Of a DNA stretch of 64,000 nucleotides, positions 9,019-17,673 are shown in pieces (position 1 is the stretch's first letter; each line of letters opens with the position of its first letter). The position numbers were made by a program, and so were the translations under genes. The stretch is from CAJXQU01 sp965223825. GTDB taxonomy: Bacteria; Pseudomonadota; Gammaproteobacteria; CAJXQU01. The DNA is taken from assembly GCA_965223825.1 (NCBI GenBank), contig OZ245018.1, positions 2,480,001 through 2,544,000 on the forward strand, given 5' to 3'. The notes below the pieces were generated by a model. It saw only the letters and a list, made by a program, of their open reading frames with translations, did not search any database and was not told where the DNA came from.

Positions 9019-9073
9019 CTCTTTAGCTAAATTTATTAAGCGCCTGCAAGCTGCAAGGTTCAAATCGGCGCTA
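9019..9073 (-). ncRNA. SAM-II riboswitch (SAM_alpha type) upstream of metZ
   Basis: Minus strand carries the parts of the SAM-II aptamer in order: P1 arms AGCGCC (9067-9072) and GGCGCT (9039-9044), the loop segment GATTTGAACC followed by TTGC, then AATAAAT and AGCTAAA (9022-9028), the 3' pseudoknot strand. This matches my memory of the SAM-II consensus found ahead of met genes, mainly in Alphaproteobacteria. Gene context (metZ, homocysteine synthesis) fits SAM feedback. A terminator follows immediately, so control is probably by transcription termination. Recognition is by eye; a covariance-model search would settle it. Confidence 0.88.
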
Positions 9074-9089
9074 TGTAACACGTCAATTC

Positions 9090-9118
9090 ACATTAGGTGA
9101 ATGACATTTGATCGTCAA
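9090..9118 (-). promoter_or_regulatory. Possible promoter of the metZ riboswitch transcript
   Basis: Minus strand: -35 TTGACG (9113-9118, overlapping the purF stop), 17-nt spacer, -10 TAATGT (9090-9095). The -35 is good and the -10 weak. The predicted start near 9083 falls about 10 nt before the riboswitch P1 stem, which is what a dedicated promoter should give. Confidence 0.4.
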
Positions 9119-10647
9119 GCAGACATAGAAACATCATCTGACATATCATCATCATGCCCATCATTATTGTCTGCGTCTTTCTTGCGCTTTGCGCCATCTG
9201 ATCGCTCTTTTTCTAATGCCGTTAAATAATCAAGGCTGATATCACCCGTGACGTACTCGCCAGTAAAACAGGAAACATCAAATTCTGTAATTGCCGGATT
9301 GCCTGCGCGTGCCGCATCGATCAGATCTTTTAATTCTTGATAGATCAATCTATCCGCACCAATCAGCTCACAGATTTCTTTTTCAGTCCGACCGTGTGCG
9401 ATCAACTCTTCAGCTGCAGGCATATCAATGCCGTACACATTTGGATATCGAACAGGTGGCGCTGCCGAAGCGAAATAAACTTTCTTCGCACCGGCTTCAC
9501 GAGCCATTTGAATGATTTGCCCAGAGGTCGTCCCACGGACAATAGAGTCATCCACCAACAGAACATTCTTATTGCGGAATTCAAGATCAATCGCATTGAG
9601 TTTCTGGCGGACGGACTTCTTACGTTTATTTTGACCCGGCATAATAAACGTGCGCGGAATGTAGCGATTTTTGATAAAACCTTCGCGGTATTTCAGATCG
9701 AGTACGTGTGCTAATTCCATCGCCGCAGTTCGGCTGGTATCGGGAATCGGGATAACGACATCAATACCATGATCTTTCCCCCAGTCCCGCTGAATCTTTC
9801 TCGCTAAGTGCTCTCCCATTCTCATGCGAGACTTCACGACAGAAATATCATCAATAATAGAATCTGGCCGTGCAAAATAAACATATTCAAAAATGCAGGG
9901 ATTATATTTCACGTCCAATAAGCATTGCTCACTAAACAATTCGCCTTTTTTATCTATAAATACCGCCTCACCCGGACGTACGTCACGAATGCGTTGGAAG
10001 TCTAACGAGTCAATCGCAACACTTTCAGATGCAATGATGTACTCATCACCTTTATCCGTTTTGCGCTTACCAAACACGATCGGACGAATGCCGTGTGGAT
10101 CACGGAAGCCAACGATGCCGACACCGTTGATCATCGCCACAGCAGCGTAAGAACCACGGCAGCGGCGATAAACCCCTTTCATCGCGGTGAAGATGTCACT
10201 CGCATTGATTCGGAATTTGCCCAGACGCTGTAATTCATCAGCAAACACATTCAACAATACTTCAGAATCAGACTCGGTATTAATGTGACGTAAGCCACTG
10301 CGGTATAACTCACGTTTCAGTTCTTCAACATTCGTCAAATTACCGTTGTGTGCGATCGAGATACCATAGGGTGAATTCACATAAAAAGGTTGCGCTTCGG
10401 AATTGGAAGACCGACCAGCTGTTGGATAACGGATATGACCGATCCCCATTTTACCTTGCAAGTTCACCATATGACGTGTGTGAAACACGCCACCGACAAG
10501 ACCATTTGATTTGCGTAATTGCAACTTTCCTTTACGGTAGGTCGCAATACCCGCTGCATCCTGTCCGCGATGTTGTAGTACTGTCAGGCCATCAAAGATA
10601 GTCTGGTTAACAGCGCTTTTGGCAACGATGCCGATAATTCCGCACAT
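9115..10647 (-). CDS. purF: Amidophosphoribosyltransferase
   Basis: First step of purine synthesis: PRPP plus glutamine gives phosphoribosylamine. The 510-aa protein starts MCGIIGIV, so Cys2 is the N-terminal nucleophile of the glutaminase and there is no propeptide. HRGQDAAGI, HNGNLTN and GFRDPHGIRPI mark the glutaminase domain. The PRPP loop NVLLVDDSIVRGTTSGQ is in the C-terminal half. The tail (about residues 480-510) is Asp/Lys-rich and probably disordered. It starts 3 nt after cvpA, the usual order. Confidence 0.97.
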   Translation of the reverse strand: MCGIIGIVAKSAVNQTIFDGLTVLQHRGQDAAGIATYRKGKLQLRKSNGLVGGVFHTRHMVNLQGKMGIGHIRYPTAGRSSNSEAQPFYVNSPYGISIAHNGNLTNVEELKRELYRSGLRHINTESDSEVLLNVFADELQRLGKFRINASDIFTAMKGVYRRCRGSYAAVAMINGVGIVGFRDPHGIRPIVFGKRKTDKGDEYIIASESVAIDSLDFQRIRDVRPGEAVFIDKKGELFSEQCLLDVKYNPCIFEYVYFARPDSIIDDISVVKSRMRMGEHLARKIQRDWGKDHGIDVVIPIPDTSRTAAMELAHVLDLKYREGFIKNRYIPRTFIMPGQNKRKKSVRQKLNAIDLEFRNKNVLLVDDSIVRGTTSGQIIQMAREAGAKKVYFASAAPPVRYPNVYGIDMPAAEELIAHGRTEKEICELIGADRLIYQELKDLIDAARAGNPAITEFDVSCFTGEYVTGDISLDYLTALEKERSDGAKRKKDADNNDGHDDDMSDDVSMSA

Positions 10648-10650
10648 GGG

Positions 10651-11229
10651 CTATTCTGCCTCCGTACCGTCAGTTGGTGGTAAGTTCGACATAGTTGATT
10701 CTATTTGTTCCATATTTGGTAATTGCTCTGTTGCTTTTTCTACGCTGTTTAAATGCTGTGTAATATCGTCTGGTAGATATCCCTTGACCCACTCTGCCGC
10801 TGTTTTTAACTGCGGAACAAGTGATGATGATTTCCAGATTTTTTGCTCTGTAAATGGTGTCAACTCGACTATTATGATGAGCACGATCGCGATGGCTGCA
10901 CCACGTACGATGCCGAATAGAACGCCGAGGAAACGATCCGTTCCTGATAATCCAGTACCGTCGACCAATTTTGCGATCACATAATTCAACAATGAAAACA
11001 CAATTAAGACGGAAATAAATATTCCAAGAAATGCCACAAACAAACGAACTAACTCTGAATCTATGTGCGGAGTAAGTGCGTCAACACCCATTGGGTAAAA
11101 ACGAAACGCAACATAAAAAGCGGCAACCCAAGCTACCAGAGATAACACTTCCCGGATAAAACCTCGGAAAATACTGATCACAGCCGAGAGTGCGATCAGA
11201 CCCACAATCGCCATATCAATCAAATTCAT
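10651..11229 (-). CDS. cvpA: CvpA family inner-membrane protein
   Basis: A 192-aa membrane protein with about four hydrophobic segments (roughly residues 5-24, 28-46, 64-88, 100-122) and a polar C-terminal tail. It matches the colicin V production protein family in size, in its start (MNLIDMAIVGLIALSAVIS) and in position immediately before purF. The family is linked to envelope stress and colicin V export; its biochemical role is not established. Part of the accD-folC-dedD-cvpA-purF cluster. Confidence 0.9.
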   Translation of the reverse strand: MNLIDMAIVGLIALSAVISIFRGFIREVLSLVAWVAAFYVAFRFYPMGVDALTPHIDSELVRLFVAFLGIFISVLIVFSLLNYVIAKLVDGTGLSGTDRFLGVLFGIVRGAAIAIVLIIIVELTPFTEQKIWKSSSLVPQLKTAAEWVKGYLPDDITQHLNSVEKATEQLPNMEQIESTMSNLPPTDGTEAE

Positions 11230-11290
11230 AGCAACACCGATAACCTTAACGTTGAAAAATCTGTCATGTCTTTGAAATATGAATTATCGG

Positions 11291-11944
11291 TTACTGACCA
11301 CCTTTAGGCAATCGAACAATGATCGTTCGGATCGTTTCACGCTTCTCAAGCTGATTTTTTCGATCTGTCGCAGCCTGTTTCGATGCGTAAGGACCCAACC
11401 TTACTCGGTACAATGCCCGGTCAGTAGAAACCACGCGTTCATGAAACGCTTCAAATTCATGAGACTTCAACCGGCGTACGAGTAAATCCGCATTCGCCAC
11501 ACTAGAAAAACTCCCCGCTTGAATAAACCATTCTTGTTCAGCCTCCTCTTCCTCAGCGGTAGCTTTCTTCTCTACGACGGGCTTTTCTGCTGTGACGATC
11601 GGTTTTTCCACTTCCGCAGTTGCTTCAATGGGCTTGGCTGCAATCGTTATTTCTTCCTTTGGTTCGCTTAACGTTGGTGTCTCAGACACGAGAGGGAGAT
11701 CGGAACTATCTGGCTCGTATTGGGATAAAATTTCGTCGGGGATTGAAACACTCGGGTTGTTACTTTTTGCAGGAATCGCTTGAGTTTCACTCTTCGCACC
11801 TTGAGCGCGTGGCAATGTTATATTTTGCACGTGACTCCCAACATCAGTTGGTGTTGGTTTCTCAAGTAACATGGGTAAAAAAATCACGCCGAGGATAACC
11901 AACACAATTGCGCCGGTAAGACGTTGTTTCAGTTGCGGGTTCAA
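11291..11944 (-). CDS. dedD: SPOR-domain cell-division protein (DedD-like)
   Basis: A 217-aa protein with one N-terminal membrane helix (about residues 8-26), a long acidic, low-complexity periplasmic linker rich in Glu, Thr and Pro, and a C-terminal SPOR domain (about 135-215) with EWFIQAGSFSS, ADLLVRRL, YRVRLGPY and AATDRKNQL. SPOR domains bind glycan strands lacking stem peptides at the septum. It overlaps the folC stop by 4 nt, so the two are likely coupled. The position between folC and cvpA is the conserved dedD site. Confidence 0.9.
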   Translation of the reverse strand: MNPQLKQRLTGAIVLVILGVIFLPMLLEKPTPTDVGSHVQNITLPRAQGAKSETQAIPAKSNNPSVSIPDEILSQYEPDSSDLPLVSETPTLSEPKEEITIAAKPIEATAEVEKPIVTAEKPVVEKKATAEEEEAEQEWFIQAGSFSSVANADLLVRRLKSHEFEAFHERVVSTDRALYRVRLGPYASKQAATDRKNQLEKRETIRTIIVRLPKGGQ

Positions 11945-13212
11945 GGCTCCTGATCCAAGATTTTCAACACCGCTGAGACGGTATGAAACGAGCCCGCAAC
12001 CAGAATACGATCACCCGCAACAGCAATCTCAGACAACGTCGCATACGCTTCTTCAACCGTGTTATAGGCATTCACTGGCGAATCTGGATTAACATCGTGG
12101 AGTTGTTTAACAAGACGATCACTTGTCGTTCCTCGCGATCCGCCCAGCCCTGCAACATGCCATTCATCGACGTATTGACCTATTTCACTGATCACGCCGG
12201 ATGAATCTTTATCTTTCAGCATCGCGATCAAGATCAGGTTACGCCCCTTGATCGGGTTTTTCTTTAAAAAATCCGTCAGCACTTTTGCAGCATGAGGATT
12301 ATGTGCGACATCAAGAACCACTTCGACCTCACCGGGAATCACTTGAAAACGGCCCGATAAAGAAACGGACTGCAATCCGTCACGAATATGTTGTTCAGAC
12401 ATGGGATAGCGATCAGAAAGTGTTTGGATCACTTTAAGAACGCCAGCAGCATTCATTAACTGAAAATCACCGCGAAGATTAGGCCGTGGTAGATCGACAT
12501 ATTCAGTCTCAGTATCTCGCCAAGTCCACGTGTCACCATTGTTCTCATAATGATAATCAATGCCGGAAAGGTACAACTCTGCTTCGATCGACTTCGCATG
12601 TTCGACAAGTCGAGCAGGCGCGTCCGGGTCAGAACAAATGGCGGGATGTTGACTGCGCATGATGCCTGCTTTTTCGTAGCTGATCGCATTGCGATCAGTC
12701 CCGAGCCAGTCAGTATGATCAATATCAATTGACGTCACTAATGCGACCGTCGCATCCATTAAATTCACCGCATCTAATCGTCCCCCAAGACCAACTTCGA
12801 ATACGGCAAAATCAACATCTAACTGCTCGAAAAGGTAATACGCGGCTAGTGTTCCAAATTCAAAGTACGTCAATGACGTATCGCCACGTGCCTGATCAAT
12901 CACGTTAAAGGCTTTGCAAAGTAGATCGTCCGCGATCTGTTCACCGTCAATGCGAATACGCTCGTTATAGCGAACCAAATGCGGAGACGTATAAACACCG
13001 GTTTTGTAACCTGCTTTGCGGGCGATCGCGCTGAGCATTGAGACACTAGAGCCCTTGCCATTGGTTCCTGACACACTGACAAACCCATATTTAGGTTGGC
13101 CCAGCCCCATTCGCTCAGCAACGGAGCGACAGCGATCAAGACCCAGCTCAATTTCACTGACGTGCAGCGTTTCTTGCCAAGCTAGCCAATCAGCGAGTGT
13201 TGAAAAACGCAT
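11941..13212 (-). CDS. folC: Bifunctional folylpolyglutamate/dihydrofolate synthase
   Basis: Adds glutamate to dihydropteroate and to reduced folates, which retains the H4F cofactors that carry C1 units. The 423-aa Mur-ligase-family protein has the P-loop SGTNGKGSSVSM (about residue 48), the EVGLGGRLDAVN motif (about 140), SIDIDHTDWLG with the metal-binding His, and the C-terminal VLDVAHNPHA. It starts 8 nt after accD and its stop overlaps dedD. Confidence 0.95.
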   Translation of the reverse strand: MRFSTLADWLAWQETLHVSEIELGLDRCRSVAERMGLGQPKYGFVSVSGTNGKGSSVSMLSAIARKAGYKTGVYTSPHLVRYNERIRIDGEQIADDLLCKAFNVIDQARGDTSLTYFEFGTLAAYYLFEQLDVDFAVFEVGLGGRLDAVNLMDATVALVTSIDIDHTDWLGTDRNAISYEKAGIMRSQHPAICSDPDAPARLVEHAKSIEAELYLSGIDYHYENNGDTWTWRDTETEYVDLPRPNLRGDFQLMNAAGVLKVIQTLSDRYPMSEQHIRDGLQSVSLSGRFQVIPGEVEVVLDVAHNPHAAKVLTDFLKKNPIKGRNLILIAMLKDKDSSGVISEIGQYVDEWHVAGLGGSRGTTSDRLVKQLHDVNPDSPVNAYNTVEEAYATLSEIAVAGDRILVAGSFHTVSAVLKILDQEP

Positions 13213-13220
13213 AAATCAGA

Positions 13221-14081
13221 TCATGCTGCAGACGATTGCGTCAGCATTTTTAAGAGTGAGGAAATACGATCTCGCATTTCTCGACGATCAACAATCATAT
13301 CTATAGCTCCATGCTCTAATAGGAATTCACTTCGTTGAAATCCGTCTGGTAATGTCTGACCGACTGTTTGCTCGATAACACGCGGTCCGGCGAAACCAAT
13401 CAACGCGCCAGGCTCTGCCATGTTGATATCACCTAACATCGCTAAACTGGCTGAAACCCCCCCCATGGTTGGATCGGTCATGACAGAAATGTAAGGAATT
13501 TTCTTTTCACTTAGTTTTGCAAGTACCGCACTGGTTTTAGCCATTTGCATAAGTGAGACGAGTGCTTCCTGCATGCGCGCACCACCACTCGCAGAAAAAC
13601 AAACGAGCGGGATATTTTTTTCAAGACAGGTATTCGCTGCGCGGTAAAAACGTTCACCAACCACAGAACCCATGGTGCCGCCGATGAATTCAAATTCAAA
13701 TGCGCACGCCACCATCTTTTGACCATTCACAGTACCTTGCATCACCACTAAAGCATCTGTTTCGCCAGTCGACTTTTGCGCTTGGACGAGTCGTTCTTTG
13801 TAGCGTTTACGATCTTTAAATTTAAGAAAGTCATCTGGCTGAACATCCGCACCGATCTCAAATCGATCTTCTGGATCAAGAAAGTGTTCTAACCGACGCC
13901 GCGCACGAATCCGCATGTGATGACCACACTTCAGACAAACGTCTTGGTTGCGTTCCAATTCAGCGCGGTAAAGCACTTCTTTACAGGAGGCGCAGCTTGT
14001 CCACAATCCTTCAGGAATGGATTTTTTAGTTTTGCTGTCTGTACGGATACTTGCAGGTAAAAGATTCGTAAACCAACTCAT
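13221..14081 (-). CDS. accD: Acetyl-CoA carboxylase carboxyltransferase subunit beta
   Basis: Beta subunit of the carboxyltransferase that makes malonyl-CoA. The 286-aa protein has the N-terminal C4 zinc ribbon (CASC about residue 30, CLKC about residue 49) and the crotonase-like core with SASGGARMQE and the SVMTDPTMGGVSAS oxyanion region. Its ATG follows directly on the TAA of trpA with no spacing (TAAATG), so translation is probably coupled. Length and order match the trpA-accD-folC arrangement of gammaproteobacteria. Confidence 0.96.
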   Translation of the reverse strand: MSWFTNLLPASIRTDSKTKKSIPEGLWTSCASCKEVLYRAELERNQDVCLKCGHHMRIRARRRLEHFLDPEDRFEIGADVQPDDFLKFKDRKRYKERLVQAQKSTGETDALVVMQGTVNGQKMVACAFEFEFIGGTMGSVVGERFYRAANTCLEKNIPLVCFSASGGARMQEALVSLMQMAKTSAVLAKLSEKKIPYISVMTDPTMGGVSASLAMLGDINMAEPGALIGFAGPRVIEQTVGQTLPDGFQRSEFLLEHGAIDMIVDRREMRDRISSLLKMLTQSSAA

Positions 14082-14897
14082 TTAAGATTCTCTCGCTTTA
14101 TCAATCGCCGTGCGTAATTCTGCCATAAATTCACGTGCGGCTTCACTTAGCTTTTCGGGTTGCTCGGATAAGTCGGCCAATCGTGACACCAATGCACTAC
14201 CCACGACAACCGCATCGCTTAGCTTAGCAACGCGTGCGGCTGATTCAGCATCGCGAATACCGAAACCAACACCTACTGGCAAATCGGTGTGTTCACGGAT
14301 CAACGACAGTTTCTCTTCTAGATCAGTCGCCACGGCTTTTTGACTGCCAGTGACCCCTTTTAATGACACATAATAAATGAAACCGCTGGCCGAATTCGCG
14401 ATGCCTTTAATTCGGGCTGTTGTGGAGGTTGGTGCAACGAGAAAAATTGGATCGATCGCATTGTCACGCAATTTGTCATTGAATATTTTGGATTCTTCCG
14501 GTGGTAGATCGACAGTGAGAAATCCATCAACACCCACTTCAGCAGCACGTTTTGCTGTCTTTTCGTAACCCAGTGTTTCGATCGGGTTGCAGTAACCCAT
14601 TAACACGACCGGTGTTGTCTGGTTATCTTTACGAAATTCTTCAACGTAATTTAACACATCATTCAAACTGATATTGTGTTTGAGTGCACGCTCGCTGGCA
14701 TGTTGGATCACCGGGCCATCGGCCATCGGATCCGAAAAAGGTACACCCAATTCAATAATATCCGCACCACCTTCAACCAGCCCATGCATAATAGCGACGG
14801 TTTGCGTTGGGTCTGGATCTCCCGCTGTAATAAAAGGCACTAACGCAGCACGATTCGCGCTGATTAGCGATTCAAAAGTCGATTTAATTTTACTCAT
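14082..14897 (-). CDS. trpA: Tryptophan synthase alpha chain
   Basis: Cleaves indole-3-glycerol phosphate to indole and glyceraldehyde 3-phosphate. The 271-aa TIM barrel shows PFITAGDP, the catalytic Glu in ELGVPFSDPMADGP with the catalytic Asp in the same motif, GVDGFLTVDLPPEE and GFGIRDAESA near the phosphate site. It begins 5 nt after trpB and abuts accD. Confidence 0.97.
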   Translation of the reverse strand: MSKIKSTFESLISANRAALVPFITAGDPDPTQTVAIMHGLVEGGADIIELGVPFSDPMADGPVIQHASERALKHNISLNDVLNYVEEFRKDNQTTPVVLMGYCNPIETLGYEKTAKRAAEVGVDGFLTVDLPPEESKIFNDKLRDNAIDPIFLVAPTSTTARIKGIANSASGFIYYVSLKGVTGSQKAVATDLEEKLSLIREHTDLPVGVGFGIRDAESAARVAKLSDAVVVGSALVSRLADLSEQPEKLSEAAREFMAELRTAIDKARES

Positions 14898-14902
14898 TTT
14901 TA

Positions 14903-16117
14903 TTAAAACTGAATTCCCTGACGGGCAGCGACAGTATGCATATCTTTGTCGCCACGACCGGATAAATTAACCACAATAACCTGATCTTTCTGCATTATTG
15001 GTGCGAGTTTTTTCGCATATGCCAACGCATGACTCGATTCTAGTGCAGGAATTATCCCTTCGATTCGAGTCAGATCGTGAAAAGCATCGAGTGCTTCATC
15101 ATCAGTGATCGGGACATATTCAGCACGGTCAGTGTCTTTCAACCACGCATGCTCTGGGCCGACACCCGGGTAATCCAGCCCAGCCGAAACAGAGTGTGTT
15201 TCAATGATCTGACCATTATTATCTTCGATCAGGTAAGTGCGATTTCCATGGAGTACGCCGGGACGACCAGCGCAAAGTGACGCAGAGTGTCGACCCGTTT
15301 CGATACCGTCCCCTGCCGCTTCCACACCGAACATTTTCACGTCGCGATCAGGAATAAAGGGGTAAAAAAGACCGATCGCATTCGAACCACCGCCGACACA
15401 GGCCACTAACGCATCGGGTAATTTACCTGTCGCTTCAAGACATTGTTCTCGCGCTTCGCGACCGATCACCGCCTGAAAGTCACGAACCATCGCAGGATAT
15501 GGGTGTGGTCCGGCAACAGTACCGATGATGTAAAACGTGTTATCCACGTTCGTTACCCAATCACGCATTGCTTCGTTCAACGCATCTTTTAAGGTGCGCG
15601 ATCCTGATTCGACAGCAACCACTTTTGCACCTAACAATTTCATTCGATAAACATTGCTCGCTTGTCGTTGAATATCTTCCGCGCCCATATATACGACGCA
15701 CTCAAGTCCGAGGCGTGCAGCAATGGTCGCCGTTGCAACACCATGTTGGCCCGCACCGGTTTCAGCAATAATGCGCTTTTTACCCATGCGGCTCGCTAAA
15801 AGTGCTTGACCAATTGTATTATTGATTTTGTGAGCACCAGTATGGTTTAGATCTTCGCGCTTCAAATAGATCTGCGCACCACCGAGTTCGGTTGTCCAAC
15901 GTTTGGCCAGATAGAGCGGAGAAGGTCGACCTACATAATATTTAAGATCGTCATCGAATTCCTTAATGAATTCAGGATCGTTTATGTATTTCTCATACGC
16001 CTCTTGCAACTCTGTAACGGGCTCCATCAGAGTTTCGGAGATAAATTTCCCCCCGTATTCTCCAAAATGGCCACGCTCATCGGGTAGGTTCATCATCGTC
16101 TCTCTACTCGCTGACAC
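14903..16117 (-). CDS. trpB: Tryptophan synthase beta chain
   Basis: PLP enzyme condensing indole with serine. Motifs: GEYGGKFI at the N-terminus, the Schiff-base Lys in HTGAHKINN, ETGAGQHGVATA, and the glycine loop CVGGGSNAIG. The start is uncertain: GTG at 16117 has GAGGTG 6 nt upstream and overlaps trpF by 14 nt, while the ATG at 16096 sits just after the trpF stop with a weaker AGAGAG. Either gives a normal length (404 or 397 aa). Confidence 0.97.
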   Translation of the reverse strand: MSASRETMMNLPDERGHFGEYGGKFISETLMEPVTELQEAYEKYINDPEFIKEFDDDLKYYVGRPSPLYLAKRWTTELGGAQIYLKREDLNHTGAHKINNTIGQALLASRMGKKRIIAETGAGQHGVATATIAARLGLECVVYMGAEDIQRQASNVYRMKLLGAKVVAVESGSRTLKDALNEAMRDWVTNVDNTFYIIGTVAGPHPYPAMVRDFQAVIGREAREQCLEATGKLPDALVACVGGGSNAIGLFYPFIPDRDVKMFGVEAAGDGIETGRHSASLCAGRPGVLHGNRTYLIEDNNGQIIETHSVSAGLDYPGVGPEHAWLKDTDRAEYVPITDDEALDAFHDLTRIEGIIPALESSHALAYAKKLAPIMQKDQVIVVNLSGRGDKDMHTVAARQGIQF

Positions 16118-16736
16118 TTATTACACCTCGCATAAATGCATTCATTTTTTTAACATCCTTCACACCTTTTGCTGACTCTATACCGCCACTCACATCAACG
16201 GCGTATGGGCGAACTTGTGTGATCGCTCGCCCGACATTATCAGGTATCAGTCCACCTGCCAATATAACGGGAAGTTTTCTCTCTTTTGGGATCATCGTCC
16301 AATCAAAAATCTCACCCGTACCGCCATATTGGTCAGGATCATAAGCATCAAGCAGTAATGCTTTCGCCTTTGAATAAGTCTCACAAATCTCATCAAAATT
16401 TGTCGAGGGCTGCATGCGTACTGCTTTGACCCAATCGCAATCGTACTGATCGCATGCTTTCGCTGACTCATCGCCGTGAAACTGCAACAGATTCAGCCGG
16501 ACGTGATCACGTACTTGTTTGATATATTTTGGATCAGCATTGACGAACAAACCGACAAGGCTAACAAATGGGGGGATTTGTGCTGCTACTGCAATTGCTT
16601 GCTCTATCGTCACCGCTCTCGGACTCTTCGCATAAAACACCAATCCGATCGCATCAGCGCCCGCATCAACAGCGGCGCGAGCGTCCTCTGGACGGGTGAT
16701 GCCGCAATACTTCACGCGCACTCGTTGTTGTGTCAT
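16104..16736 (-). CDS. trpF: Phosphoribosylanthranilate isomerase
   Basis: Tryptophan pathway isomerase, monofunctional, 210 aa. The catalytic Cys is in VKYCGITRPEDA at the N-terminus and the catalytic Asp in the middle (LLLDAYDP). LAGGLIPDN and DVSGGIESAKGVKD form the C-terminal phosphate-binding part. First gene of trpF-trpB-trpA. It lies only 94 nt after nlpD; the truA gene often found upstream is not here. Confidence 0.96.
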   Translation of the reverse strand: MTQQRVRVKYCGITRPEDARAAVDAGADAIGLVFYAKSPRAVTIEQAIAVAAQIPPFVSLVGLFVNADPKYIKQVRDHVRLNLLQFHGDESAKACDQYDCDWVKAVRMQPSTNFDEICETYSKAKALLLDAYDPDQYGGTGEIFDWTMIPKERKLPVILAGGLIPDNVGRAITQVRPYAVDVSGGIESAKGVKDVKKMNAFMRGVISVSE

Positions 16737-16762
16737 TGCTCAAATCCGGTTTTCAGTAGCAG

Positions 16763-16791
16763 ATTGTACAACAATCCCGACATCATTTGAC
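16763..16791 (-). promoter_or_regulatory. Possible trpF promoter
   Basis: Minus strand: a good -10 TACAAT (16763-16768) with a weak -35 GTCAAA (16786-16791) at 17 nt. The predicted start is about 20 nt before trpF. No trp attenuator hairpin is visible in this short gap. Confidence 0.35.
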
Positions 16792-16830
16792 GCATTTTCA
16801 CAATCACAGAATTAAAGTCTAACCTTCCGT

Positions 16831-17673
16831 CTAAGGCAAATATTGGCGAGGATTAACAGCTTTACCGTTTTTACGAATCTCAAAATACAACTTTACCGAA
16901 TTCGTCCCACTGTTCCCCATTTCAGCAATGGGCTGGCCCGCGGCAACGCGCGTGCCTTCTCCGACCAACAAGCGACTATTGTAAGCATATGCACTCAAAT
17001 ACGCTTGCGAATGTTTAATAATGATGAGGTTTCCGTAACCCACAAGGCCACTGCCGCTATAAACCACTTCGCCGCCGCTTGCTGCAGTAATGGTTTGTCC
17101 CATCTTGCCTTTTATCTCGATTCCTTGACGGTTTTTTGATCTCGCGGCACCCGCTTTACCTTTTGTTGGCCATTGCCACTTCAGTGGGCCTGAAGTCACC
17201 TTAGGGGGTGGTTTACTGACTACTTTTGGTGGCGTGGCTTTTGTTTCGACACGTGGTTTTGGAGCCCTAACAACCGCTGGTTCCGGCGTCACTGGTGTCG
17301 ACTTAGCGACAGGTTTTGTCGGATGTTGTACTGGGCCTGGTGGTACAGTTAAGCGTAATCGTTGACCTACGTGAATCACATATGGCGACCGAATACGATT
17401 CCAACTTGCAACTTTTTTGTAATCCAACTGATAGCGCCACGCGATCGAATAGAGCGTATCGCCACGAACAACAGAATAGGTCGCGGGAGGTTTTGTTTGT
17501 AATGTGTAAGTCGCAGCACCGGGAATAATGCCTTCTTTAACAGGTCGATTAGCACCGGTTTTAGCCGAATGATCTTCCGCGCTGATCACTGGCGCATGGC
17601 CTCCGCTCATACAGGACGAGAGTGTAACCGTGAGCAAAAAAATTATCGGCAATAATTGTAGCTTCACTCTCAA
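16831..17673 (-). CDS. nlpD: NlpD-like lipoprotein, LysM plus degenerate LytM (M23) domain
   Basis: Predicted activator of periplasmic amidases in cell separation. The 280-aa protein has a lipoprotein signal ending in lipobox LSSC (Cys21), a LysM repeat (YSVVRGDTLYSIAWRY, about residues 60-108), a Pro/Lys-rich linker, and a C-terminal LytM domain. The usual metal and catalytic motifs are altered: HxGxD reads RQGIEI and the HxH motif reads KLYFEI. It is therefore probably not itself a peptidase, as for known NlpD and EnvC. It overlaps pcm by 4 nt. The rpoS gene that normally follows is absent. Confidence 0.92.
   Translation of the reverse strand: MRVKLQLLPIIFLLTVTLSSCMSGGHAPVISAEDHSAKTGANRPVKEGIIPGAATYTLQTKPPATYSVVRGDTLYSIAWRYQLDYKKVASWNRIRSPYVIHVGQRLRLTVPPGPVQHPTKPVAKSTPVTPEPAVVRAPKPRVETKATPPKVVSKPPPKVTSGPLKWQWPTKGKAGAARSKNRQGIEIKGKMGQTITAASGGEVVYSGSGLVGYGNLIIIKHSQAYLSAYAYNSRLLVGEGTRVAAGQPIAEMGNSGTNSVKLYFEIRKNGKAVNPRQYLP

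Noticed and set aside
9050..9073. GGTTCAAATC resembling a tRNA T-loop on the plus strand
   Set aside because: No acceptor, D or anticodon arms surround it. The same bases read on the minus strand are the conserved core of a SAM-II riboswitch.
16831..17673. Active M23 endopeptidase
   Set aside because: The metal-binding residues of both LytM motifs are replaced, which fits an NlpD-type activator instead.
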